From Streptomyces sp. NBC_01264 (GTDB lineage: Bacteria; Actinomycetota; Actinomycetes; Streptomycetales; Streptomycetaceae), in contig NZ_JAPEOX010000001.1 of NCBI RefSeq assembly GCF_026340675.1, positions 5,518,001-5,582,000 of the forward strand: a stretch of 64,000 bases of DNA, in the 5' to 3' direction. Positions 45,862 through 55,167 of this stretch are shown piece by piece; within the stretch, counting starts at the first letter, position 1; each line of letters starts with the position of its first letter. A program made the position numbers and the translations under genes. The notes under the pieces were generated by a model that worked only from the letters and a program-made list of their open reading frames with translations, was not told where the DNA came from and searched no databases.

Positions 45862-46341
45862 GTGCCTCGCCCCTTGGGAGAACTCGAAGACGCAGTCATG
45901 ACGCGGGTGTGGCAGTGGAACCGCCCGGTCACCGTTCGCGAAGTCCTGGAAGACCTGCAGCAGGAACGGTCCATCGCGTACACCACGGTCATGACCGTTA
46001 TGGACAATCTTCATCAGAAGGGCTGGGTCCGCCGCGAGGCGGAAGGCCGCGCCTATCGATATACGGCGGTCTCCACCCGGGCCGCTTACTCGGCCGCACT
46101 GATGAACGAAGCCTGGTCGACGAGCGACAACCCCGCCGCCGCCCTCGTGGCCTTCTTCGGCATGATGTCGGCGGAACAGCGCGAGGCACTCAGGGACGCC
46201 GTACGCATCGTGCAGCCGGCGGAACCCGAAGCCTCCCAGGAACCCGAAGTGTCCCAGGAACCCGAAGGGCCCGCCGACTCCCCGGCGGCGCCGCCCGCCG
46301 AAGGCGACTCCGCGGCGCCGGGCACCGAGCCGGGGCGATAA
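45862..46341 (+). CDS. BlaI/MecI/CopY-family transcriptional regulator
   Basis: 159 residues. The winged helix PLGELEDAVMTRVWQWNRPVTVREVLEDLQ, SIAYTTVMTVMDNLHQKGWVRREAEGRAYRY is textbook BlaI, followed by a dimerisation helix (about 75-115). The C-terminal 45 residues are acidic and repetitive (EPEASQEPEVSQEPE). Classical BlaI is inactivated by a BlaR1 metalloprotease, and no such gene is adjacent. It is followed after 9 bp by an acetyltransferase gene. Confidence 0.88.
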   Translation: MPRPLGELEDAVMTRVWQWNRPVTVREVLEDLQQERSIAYTTVMTVMDNLHQKGWVRREAEGRAYRYTAVSTRAAYSAALMNEAWSTSDNPAAALVAFFGMMSAEQREALRDAVRIVQPAEPEASQEPEVSQEPEGPADSPAAPPAEGDSAAPGTEPGR

Positions 46342-46350
46342 CGTCCGGGC

Positions 46351-46881
46351 ATGGGTGAGTTTTCCGCTGCACATGCAAAAACAGTGACGATCCGCCGAGC
46401 GCGCACCGGTGATGTTCCCGCGCTGCGCCGCCTGCTCGACCAGTACGTCCAGCAGCGGATCCTGCTGGACAAAGCGCCGGTCGTCCTTTATGAGGACATC
46501 CAGGAGTTCTGGGTCGCGGAACGCGACTCGGACGGTCAGGTCGTCGGCTGCGGTGCGCTCCACGTGATGTGGGAAGACCTGGCCGAAGTCCGCACTCTTG
46601 CCGTCGACCGCGACTTGAAGGGCGTGGGAGTCGGACATCTGGTGCTCGCCAAGTTGCTGGAGACCGCCCGGAGGGTAGGTGTCAGCCGGGTTTTCTGCCT
46701 GACCTTCGAAGTGGACTTCTTCGCGAAGCACGGCTTCACCGAGATCGGGGAGACCCCGGTCGAGACCGATGTGTACATGGAGCTGCTGCGTTCCTATGAC
46801 GAGGGCGTCGCGGAGTTCCTCGGTCTCGAACGAGTGAAGCCGAACACCTTGGGCAACAGTCGGATGCTTCTGCACCTCTGA
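46351..46881 (+). CDS. GNAT-family amino-acid N-acetyltransferase (ArgA-like)
   Basis: 176 residues. The GNAT fold has the acetyl-CoA loop LAVDRDLKGVGVGHLVLAKLLE and the C-terminal VFCLTFEVDFFAKHGFTEIGE motif shared with the short actinobacterial ArgA (as in M. tuberculosis Rv2747). It may acetylate glutamate for arginine synthesis, but no arg genes are nearby. It is probably co-transcribed with the BlaI-like regulator. Confidence 0.82.
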   Translation: MGEFSAAHAKTVTIRRARTGDVPALRRLLDQYVQQRILLDKAPVVLYEDIQEFWVAERDSDGQVVGCGALHVMWEDLAEVRTLAVDRDLKGVGVGHLVLAKLLETARRVGVSRVFCLTFEVDFFAKHGFTEIGETPVETDVYMELLRSYDEGVAEFLGLERVKPNTLGNSRMLLHL

Positions 46882-47006
46882 CCGATCACGGCGGGATTTC
46901 ACAGGAGCCCCCGGCTCCGTGGCCTATGTCCGAATCGCGCACGTTTCCCGACCCGTTGCGGACCCGAACCCGTGACGGGGGGTTTGTGTTTTCCAGGCAA
47001 AAGCGG

Positions 47007-47042
47007 TTTCCTTTCCGCGTACTGCTTTTCGATGAAAGGAAA
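47007..47042 (+). promoter_or_regulatory. lsr2: Inverted repeat overlapping the lsr2 Shine-Dalgarno
   Basis: TTTCCTTTC (47007-47015) and GAAAGGAAA (47034-47042) are perfectly complementary across an 18-nt loop. Two more pairs, one of them G-U, are possible at the base. The right arm contains the SD (AAAGGA) located 7 nt before GTG 47048, so pairing would hide it. A translational control role is inferred. Confidence 0.5.
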
Positions 47043-47047
47043 TCCCG

Positions 47048-47383
47048 GTGGCACAGAAGGTTCAGGTCCTTCTTGTCGACGACCTCGACGGCGGCGAGGC
47101 GGACGAGACGGTGACGTTCGCTCTGGATGGCAAGACCTACGAGATCGACCTCACCACCGCCAACGCTGAAAAGCTCCGCGGTCTCCTCGACCCGTTCACC
47201 AAGGGCGGTCGCCGCATCGGTGGCCGTGCCGCGACGGGCCGTGCCAAGGGCGGCCGCGCCGCTGCGACGTCCGGCAACCCGGACACGGCGGAGATCCGCG
47301 CGTGGGCCAAGGCCCAGGGCATGAGCGTCAACGATCGCGGCCGCGTTCCGCAGGAGATCCGCGAGGCCTACGAGAACCGCTGA
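47048..47383 (+). CDS. lsr2: Nucleoid-associated silencer Lsr2
   Basis: 111 residues. The N-terminal beta-rich dimerisation domain (MAQKVQVLLVDDLDGGEADETVTFALDGKTYEIDLT) is followed by a basic Gly/Ala/Arg linker and a C-terminal DNA-binding domain with the AT-hook-like VNDRGRVP. Lsr2 silences AT-rich, often horizontally acquired DNA and antibiotic clusters. GTG 47048 has a clear SD that lies in an inverted repeat. Its 3' end overlaps the convergent hypothetical gene by 16 bp. Confidence 0.96.
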   Translation: MAQKVQVLLVDDLDGGEADETVTFALDGKTYEIDLTTANAEKLRGLLDPFTKGGRRIGGRAATGRAKGGRAAATSGNPDTAEIRAWAKAQGMSVNDRGRVPQEIREAYENR

Positions 47384-47967
47384 CCTCCGGTCGGCGCGGT
47401 CCCGGTGCGATGCGCGGAGGCCGTACGCAGTCGCGCCCGGTGGCATTGGGTCGCCGCCGCCGCGACCAGGCGTACGAGACCGGGCCCGGTGGCGTCCCCG
47501 CCACGGCCGGGCCCGGAGCCCTGCCCCGCAGCGGGCAGGGCGGGCAGCAGTGCCTCACACCCCTGCTCGGGGGGCCGCAGCCACACGGCGGCCCCCCGAG
47601 GGCTTTCCCCGGGCCCCACCAGGTGTCCCGGAGGCGTCGGAGCGGTGATCCGGCCACCCGTACCCAGGGCGGCGAGATCCAGGGCCACCCCGCCCCACTC
47701 CAGCCAGTCGAGCAGCCCCTCCAGCTCGTCGGCGCTCCCCGGGGCCACCAGGAACCGCATCCTGCGGCCCATGAGCGCCACGGGCCCCGCAGCGTCGCGG
47801 CAGGGGCCGCGCAGTACCGCGGCGCCGGCTTCGGCCGGCAGCTCCAGTACGTCGAACCGCACCCCGGTCACGAGCTGAGCGGGCGGACCGCCGGCCACGG
47901 GCCAGCCGAGCACGCGTTCGTACCAGTACGCCAGTGCTTCGGTGACGGGCGGCGCGGTGAGGGCCAT
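47368..47967 (-). CDS. Conserved hypothetical protein convergent with lsr2
   Basis: 199 residues, with tracts such as VRFDVLELPAEAGAAVLRG, GRRMRFLVAPGSADELEGLLDWLEWGGVALDLAALGTGGRITAPTPPG and AVWLRPPEQGCE. The RFDVLELP and FLVAPGSA...LDWLEW tracts look like those in actinobacterial bifunctional primase/polymerase-like N-terminal domains, though the catalytic acidic residues are not evident. The tail is basic and low-complexity. Its stop lies inside the lsr2 coding end. Function unknown. Confidence 0.65.
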   Translation of the reverse strand: MALTAPPVTEALAYWYERVLGWPVAGGPPAQLVTGVRFDVLELPAEAGAAVLRGPCRDAAGPVALMGRRMRFLVAPGSADELEGLLDWLEWGGVALDLAALGTGGRITAPTPPGHLVGPGESPRGAAVWLRPPEQGCEALLPALPAAGQGSGPGRGGDATGPGLVRLVAAAATQCHRARLRTASAHRTGTAPTGGQRFS

Positions 47968-48454
47968 GCCCGGAGCAACTGCGGAAACGCTCCGGAGTTA
48001 CGCGGGAGGGGACGCCCGGTGTGACCCAGCGCACTCGCATCAATGCGGAACGTAAACGTCCGGTGGGCCGGAGTCTCACATTCGGGACAGGATCGTGTTC
48101 GCCCGTAGCGGAGGGAAGAGTCGTCCACCAGCGTGAACCGACCGCTCTTACGGGTAAGACATTCCTAGTGGATCGGGGCGACACGCTGATTTGCAGGGTC
48201 CGAGACCGGCTTCCGTTCGCCATCGGCGTACACGTGTGACGGGTATCTGCCTGGCCTGCGGGAACATCGTCTCGCACCATCGGGTTGGAGCAGTTGTCGG
48301 CACTTACAGCCGGGTTTTCCCACGGACGTGAGGGTGAGCCGCGGACGGATGTCGGCAGTTGGAATGAGCTGTCCCGCCCCGCGGGACTAGCATGCGGAAG
48401 GACAGGGCGGGGACCGACCCCGAACTGCCCGACCGCTCTGAGGAGCGATAAACG
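47968..48454. other. 487-bp regulatory region upstream of clpC
   Basis: It lies between the start of the minus-strand hypothetical and clpC, so it is a divergent promoter region. It contains a ClgR-type operator (48215-48232) and, close to clpC, GAGGAGCGATAAACG before the ATG. No coding frame is convincing. Confidence 0.7.
48215..48232 (-). promoter_or_regulatory. ClgR-type operator upstream of clpC
   Basis: On the minus strand TGTACGCCGATGGCGAAC fits every position of the ClgR consensus as I recall it (WNNWCGCYNANRGCGWWS). ClgR activates clp genes in Streptomyces and Corynebacterium. The site lies about 220 bp before the clpC ATG, consistent with activation from a promoter in the long leader. 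Confidence 0.75.
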
Positions 48455-50980
<2,526 letters not shown>

Positions 50981-51004
50981 GCGCTAGCCGCTCACAGCGG
51001 TACG

Positions 51005-51047
51005 AAGGGGCGGCCCCGGGACCGAGAGGTTCCCGGGGCCGCCCCTT
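51005..51047 (+). terminator. Terminator after clpC
   Basis: 17-bp stem (51005-51021 with 51031-51047), perfect, with a 9-nt loop, followed by TT. It sits between clpC and the convergent NACHT gene. Confidence 0.88.
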
Positions 51048-51066
51048 TGCCGTGCCCGGCGGCCGG

Positions 51067-54000
51067 TCAGGCCTCGTAGGCGTCGAAGGCCTCCGTCACC
51101 GGCTTCAGCGCCGCCTGCGGGAAGCTGTGGGCCACCTGGGACCGCAGGGCCGAGTTCGACGCCTGGTCCTCGTGGATCATGATGGTCCGCAGCGAGGGCA
51201 GGTGCGCGTACGAGGCGAGGCCGGCCAGCGCCGCGGTGTGCACGGCGATCTCCTCCAGGTTCTCCAGCGCCGAGAGCTCCGCCCACGCGGCCTCGCCGCG
51301 CGGACGCCACGTGTCACCGAGCCACAGGCTGCGCAGGCTCGTGTGCCGTCCCAGGCCGGCCAGGTCCGGTGCGGCGTCGTCCACGTCGACCACCTCGAGG
51401 CGGGCCTCGGGGGAGAAGTCGGCGAAGGACCACGGCCCGTGCCCCGGGAGCAGGGTGAAGGTGCGCAGTCGGGGCCAGGCCGCGAGGGCCGGGCCGAGGG
51501 GGACGTCGTTGCCCAGTTCGAGGATCACCTCCTCCAGGGGCAGTCCGTGCAGCGCGCTCAGGTCCCGCAGTTCGGGCCATCCGCGGAAGTCGAGCCACCG
51601 CAGCGAGGTCTGGCCGCGCAGGAACTCGGCGTCGGTCCCGCCGGCGAAGTGCAGCAGGCCGAGTCCCGCCACCGGCTGGCGGGCCAGGAAGCGGGTCAGG
51701 GCGTCACGGCTCACCCTCTGGTGGACGTGCAGGCCGGGCGGGCCGGCCAAGCCCGTCAGCGCCGCGAGCTGGGCGTCCCGGGTGATGGAGAGGTCGCCGG
51801 GGGGCGGGACCATGCGCGCGAGCACCTCGGCCGCGTAGTGCTCGAGGTCGAACCGTTCCCAGACCTGGGTCAGCGTCGCGCGGATCCGTTCGCTCGGGTG
51901 GTGGCAGTAGCCGGCGAGGTAGCCGACGGCCGCCTCGGCCCCGGTCTCCACCGCCGCGATCACCGAGAGGTGGGAGACGCGGACCGTCTTCCCGTCGGAC
52001 GGCAGCAGCTCCAGGACCAGCGGCCCGATCCGCCCGAGCGCGCGCGCCGCCTCCTCGTTCTTCGGGGGGATGAGCCGCAGGGCGGCCTTGTGGACGTCCT
52101 GGCGCAGCCCGGGGTCCAGCTCGGCCGCGTACTCCAGTGACGCGAGGGCCAGCAGGACAGACCGGTCGGAGTCGCGGACCAGCAGGTCGCCGATGATCGC
52201 CGCACGGTCGTGGGGGCGGCCCTGGGCGACCGCCATGCGGATGACGTCCTCCCACTGGTCGTCGTCCGCGTGCCGGGTCAGCTCGCCGAGTCCGCCCTCG
52301 TCCAGTCCGGCCCGGGCCCCGAGGAAGTCCTGGAAGGTGCGGTGGACGAACTCCAGGGTGTCTTCCGTGGGCGCCCGCAGGAGTCCGGTCCGCTCCAGGA
52401 AGTGGCGTAGGACGGCCGGGGCGTCGCCGAGCACCTGGGCGGCCGGTACGGCGGGCAGCGCGGCGGCGATCAGGTCCTCGGCCCGCTTCCAGGAGATCTG
52501 CGTGCGGCCGTTGCGGATCAGCCAGTAGGCGAGCCGCTGGAGGAGCTGGAGCTGTGGCTCCTCGGCGAGTTCCGGCAGGCGCAGGTCCCGCTCGCGGTCG
52601 CGGCGGTGGAGCAGCATCGACAGGGCGGCCGTGTAGAGCTCCTTGCGCCCCGAGGGCAGGAAGCCGTGCCGTTCGCGGTGCAGGGCGCAGATCAGCCCGC
52701 ACAGCAGCGGGTTGGTGGCGAGCCGGGCCAGCTCCGGTTTGGTGGACAGGGAGGCCAGCAGCTGGTCGCGCAGCTCCGCGCCGGCCTCGGCCGCCCGGTG
52801 CCAGCGGGTGACGAACCCGGCCACGTCGGCCCGGTTCATGGGGGCGAGGGTCAGCTCGGCGAACTGCTCGGTGGCCAGCCAGTCCTGCCGGACCGCCGAG
52901 GGGCGGGAGGTGACCAGCCAGCGGTTGCCGGGGTAGGCGGTGAGCAGATCGGTGAGCCAGTCGCGGGCGCGCTCCCGCTCCCCCTCCGGGATCTCGTCGA
53001 TGCCGTCCACCAGGATCAGGCCCCGCCCCGCGTCCATGACGCGGCTCTCCCAGCCCTCGGGGGAGCGGCCCTTGAGCCCGGTGGCGACCAGGAAGTCCTC
53101 GGGGGCGGGCAGCCGCTCCGCGTAGCGGCTCAGGCTCCGTAGGGGCAGCACGAAGGGGACGGAGCCGCCCTCGGGCTCGTTCCGGGCGGTGGAGACGGCC
53201 AGCCACTGGATCAGGGTGGTCTTGCCGGAGCCGGCCTCGCCGCGGAGCAGGACCCGCGTCTCGGAGGCCAGTACGTCCTCGGTCCTGACGGGTGCGGGGC
53301 CGTGGGAGGGGTCCTGCGCCGGGATCGGGGCGGCCGGGATCGGGCCACTGTCTCCGCCGCCGGCGCGGCGGGGACGGGGGGTCGCCTCCAGGCTCACGTA
53401 GGCCAGGTCCAGCGGCCAGCGCGCGGAGCCGGGCGCCAGGTCGAGGCCGAAGATCGTCAGGGTGTTGTGCCGGGTGGCCAGATAGGCCAGGTACTTGCGC
53501 TCGAACTCCGTGTCCCGGGCGTCCTGGCGGGGGATCCGGGCGAGCAGGACGTCGATCTTGGCGATCAGCTCGGCCTGGCGGCGGGCCTGCTCGACCAGGG
53601 CCGCCGGGATGTAAGTGGAGCGGGTCGTGAAGAAGTGCAGGATGTGCAGGCAGGTGGTTTCCAGCAGCCGGTCGTGGAAGAGCTCGGCGTCCCGGCCCAG
53701 GCCCGTGGCCGGCGCCGCCCTGCGCAGTGCGGCGGCGAAGGCCGTCGCGCCCATCTCCACCGCCTGGGCGTCCTCCAGGGCCAGGGCCCCGAGGGAGTAC
53801 AGGGTGGCGGCCAGCGCGGCCGCGACGCCCGCCTCCTCGCCCGCTGGCAGCGGCTGCTCGCCGGGGGCCCGTAAGGCCTCCGCGACGAGCTTGTCGGCCA
53901 GCCGGCCCAGGTCGTACCGGGACAGCACGCGCTGCTCGCGCAGGGAGACGTACGAGGAGATCCGCACGGGCCGGTCCACGAGGCCGGCGCCCGCGCCCTC

Positions 54001-54075
54001 CCCGCGGAAGAGCTTCTTGACGAGGGGCGCCACTACCCCCGAGGCCAGCCGGATCCCCACCACGGATGCGTCCAC
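51067..54075 (-). CDS. NACHT NTPase with C-terminal leucine-rich repeats (bacterial NLR)
   Basis: 1002 residues. The N-terminal helical region (about 1-240) is followed by a NACHT module with Walker A G279-EAGSGKTT-287, Walker B LILVDGIDEI (353-362), WLVTSRPSA and the NPLLCGLICALHRE winged-helix region. A helical repeat zone (about 600-820) precedes leucine-rich repeats (about 850-980: LRWLDFRGWPELRDLSALHGLPLEEVILELG, LRSLWLGD, LENLEEIAV). This is the architecture of NLR immune sensors; many bacterial NACHT proteins act against phages. GTG 54075 is chosen; its SD region sits in a hairpin. The effector function of the N-terminus is unknown. Confidence 0.9.
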   Translation of the reverse strand: MDASVVGIRLASGVVAPLVKKLFRGEGAGAGLVDRPVRISSYVSLREQRVLSRYDLGRLADKLVAEALRAPGEQPLPAGEEAGVAAALAATLYSLGALALEDAQAVEMGATAFAAALRRAAPATGLGRDAELFHDRLLETTCLHILHFFTTRSTYIPAALVEQARRQAELIAKIDVLLARIPRQDARDTEFERKYLAYLATRHNTLTIFGLDLAPGSARWPLDLAYVSLEATPRPRRAGGGDSGPIPAAPIPAQDPSHGPAPVRTEDVLASETRVLLRGEAGSGKTTLIQWLAVSTARNEPEGGSVPFVLPLRSLSRYAERLPAPEDFLVATGLKGRSPEGWESRVMDAGRGLILVDGIDEIPEGERERARDWLTDLLTAYPGNRWLVTSRPSAVRQDWLATEQFAELTLAPMNRADVAGFVTRWHRAAEAGAELRDQLLASLSTKPELARLATNPLLCGLICALHRERHGFLPSGRKELYTAALSMLLHRRDRERDLRLPELAEEPQLQLLQRLAYWLIRNGRTQISWKRAEDLIAAALPAVPAAQVLGDAPAVLRHFLERTGLLRAPTEDTLEFVHRTFQDFLGARAGLDEGGLGELTRHADDDQWEDVIRMAVAQGRPHDRAAIIGDLLVRDSDRSVLLALASLEYAAELDPGLRQDVHKAALRLIPPKNEEAARALGRIGPLVLELLPSDGKTVRVSHLSVIAAVETGAEAAVGYLAGYCHHPSERIRATLTQVWERFDLEHYAAEVLARMVPPPGDLSITRDAQLAALTGLAGPPGLHVHQRVSRDALTRFLARQPVAGLGLLHFAGGTDAEFLRGQTSLRWLDFRGWPELRDLSALHGLPLEEVILELGNDVPLGPALAAWPRLRTFTLLPGHGPWSFADFSPEARLEVVDVDDAAPDLAGLGRHTSLRSLWLGDTWRPRGEAAWAELSALENLEEIAVHTAALAGLASYAHLPSLRTIMIHEDQASNSALRSQVAHSFPQAALKPVTEAFDAYEA

Positions 54076-54168
54076 GAGCCGGAGCGTAGCTCCGGTGTGA
54101 CGCCGGTCGCAGGGCTTTGGCCCCGGTGGGGAGCCGCCGGAGGTCCCGCGCCGGTGACAAGCCGCACA

Positions 54169-54221
54169 GGGCAAATCGGACCTACTAGGAGCATTCGTAG
54201 AGATCCATGTCCAATTTGCCC
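54169..54221. repeat. 53-bp dyad element
   Basis: 13-nt arms (54169-54181 and 54209-54221) pair at 12 of 13 positions. A 27-nt AT-richer centre contains a second short CTAC/GTAG pairing. It could be an operator or a structured leader for either divergent gene. Confidence 0.5.
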
Positions 54222-54391
54222 CACCGTCGGGCCAGTAGTGGGGCGGTCAACAGGGCTGACAGCCCCCTCCGCACCTACGACCCCGGGTAGTAACGGGGAG
54301 GTTTGGGGAAGCGGGGGTGCCCGGGTTACCAAGGATGAGCAAACAAGCCCGGCGCCCGCTCAGCGTGCCGGGTCCTTTCTTGCCCGAAGCA

Positions 54392-54456
54392 CCCGCAGCA
54401 CCGGCAGGACCCGCAGCACCGGCAGAACCCGCAGCACCGGCAGAACCCGCAGCACC
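54392..54456. repeat. 18-bp tandem repeats in the leader of the M23 peptidase gene
   Basis: CCCGCAGCACCGGCAGRA units begin at 54392, 54410 and 54428, with a partial fourth at 54446. They keep open a frame encoding Pro-Ala-Ala repeats in phase with the peptidase. Confidence 0.85.
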
Positions 54457-54496
54457 CCGCAGCACCGTCCCCGTCCCCGGCCCGGAGGTCTCCTTC

Positions 54497-55111
54497 ATGT
54501 CCGCGAAGCGCGTCAGCACCCGTCGTACCCGTATCGCCATCGGCGCCACCGCCCTCGGCGCGGCCCTGGCCCTCGGTGCCGGGACGACCGCCGCCTTCGC
54601 CGACGAGGTGCCCCAGGCCGAGCTGACCGGTACGGTCCAGCTGGTCGCCGAGCAGGCCGCCGCCCAGACCGCGGCCCTCAAGGCGCAGGCCGCGGTGTGG
54701 GAGAAGCCGGTGTCGAAGTACACGCTCTCCGCGACCTTCGGCAAGGGCGGCACCATGTGGTCGCACAAGCACTCCGGCCAGGACTTCGCCGTCGCGGTCG
54801 GCACCCCGGTGGACGCCGTGTTCGCGGGCACCGTGGTCAAGGCCGGCCCCAACGGCGGCGGCGACGGCCCGGCCTACGGCAACGCCATCGTGATCAAGCA
54901 CGCGAACAACACGTACTCCCAGTACGCGCACCTCTCGAAGATCCAGGTCAAGATCGGCGAGAAGGTCACCAAGGGCGAGCAGATCGCCCTCTCGGGCAAC
55001 ACCGGCAACTCCAGCGGCCCGCACCTGCACTTCGAGATCCGGACCACCCCGAACTACGGCTCGGCCGTGAACCCGGTGTCCTTCCTGCGGACGGTCGGCG
55101 TCAGCGTCTGA
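54497..55111 (+). CDS. Secreted M23-family (LytM-type) peptidase
   Basis: 204 residues. A basic N-terminus plus hydrophobic segment (TRIAIGATALGAALALGAG) and AFADE form a signal peptide. The mature C-terminal half is an M23 domain: WSHKHSGQDFAVAVGTPVDAVFAGTVV with the first zinc His and Asp, and SSGPHLHFEIR with HxH. It should cleave peptidoglycan cross-links. ATG 54497 has GGAGG 8 nt upstream. Upstream in-frame ATGs at 54317 and 54335 would add a Pro/Ala repeat leader and are less likely. Confidence 0.92.
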   Translation: MSAKRVSTRRTRIAIGATALGAALALGAGTTAAFADEVPQAELTGTVQLVAEQAAAQTAALKAQAAVWEKPVSKYTLSATFGKGGTMWSHKHSGQDFAVAVGTPVDAVFAGTVVKAGPNGGGDGPAYGNAIVIKHANNTYSQYAHLSKIQVKIGEKVTKGEQIALSGNTGNSSGPHLHFEIRTTPNYGSAVNPVSFLRTVGVSV

Positions 55112-55167
55112 TCGGCGTCCGACCAGCGGCCTCCGATCGGCCGCCGTCCGGTCAGCCGGTCAGTCGG

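Larger units (their letters stand above)
54076..54496. other. 421-bp divergent region between the NACHT gene and the M23 peptidase gene
   Basis: Contains a 7-bp hairpin at the NACHT start (54079-54095), a 53-bp dyad (54169-54221), a small CCCCG/CGGGG hairpin (54280-54297) and 18-bp tandem repeats (54392-54456) leading to the peptidase SD. Part of it is an open frame continuous with the peptidase but looks untranslated. Confidence 0.6.

Noticed and set aside
51704..54160. An 818-codon alternative minus frame inside the NACHT gene
   Set aside because: Pro/Arg/Gly-rich translation; the overlapping frame has intact Walker and LRR motifs.
54180..54496. A c-di-AMP (ydaO-type) riboswitch before the M23 peptidase
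   Set aside because: Such switches often precede Streptomyces cell-wall hydrolases, but I could not find the conserved ydaO core sequences here.
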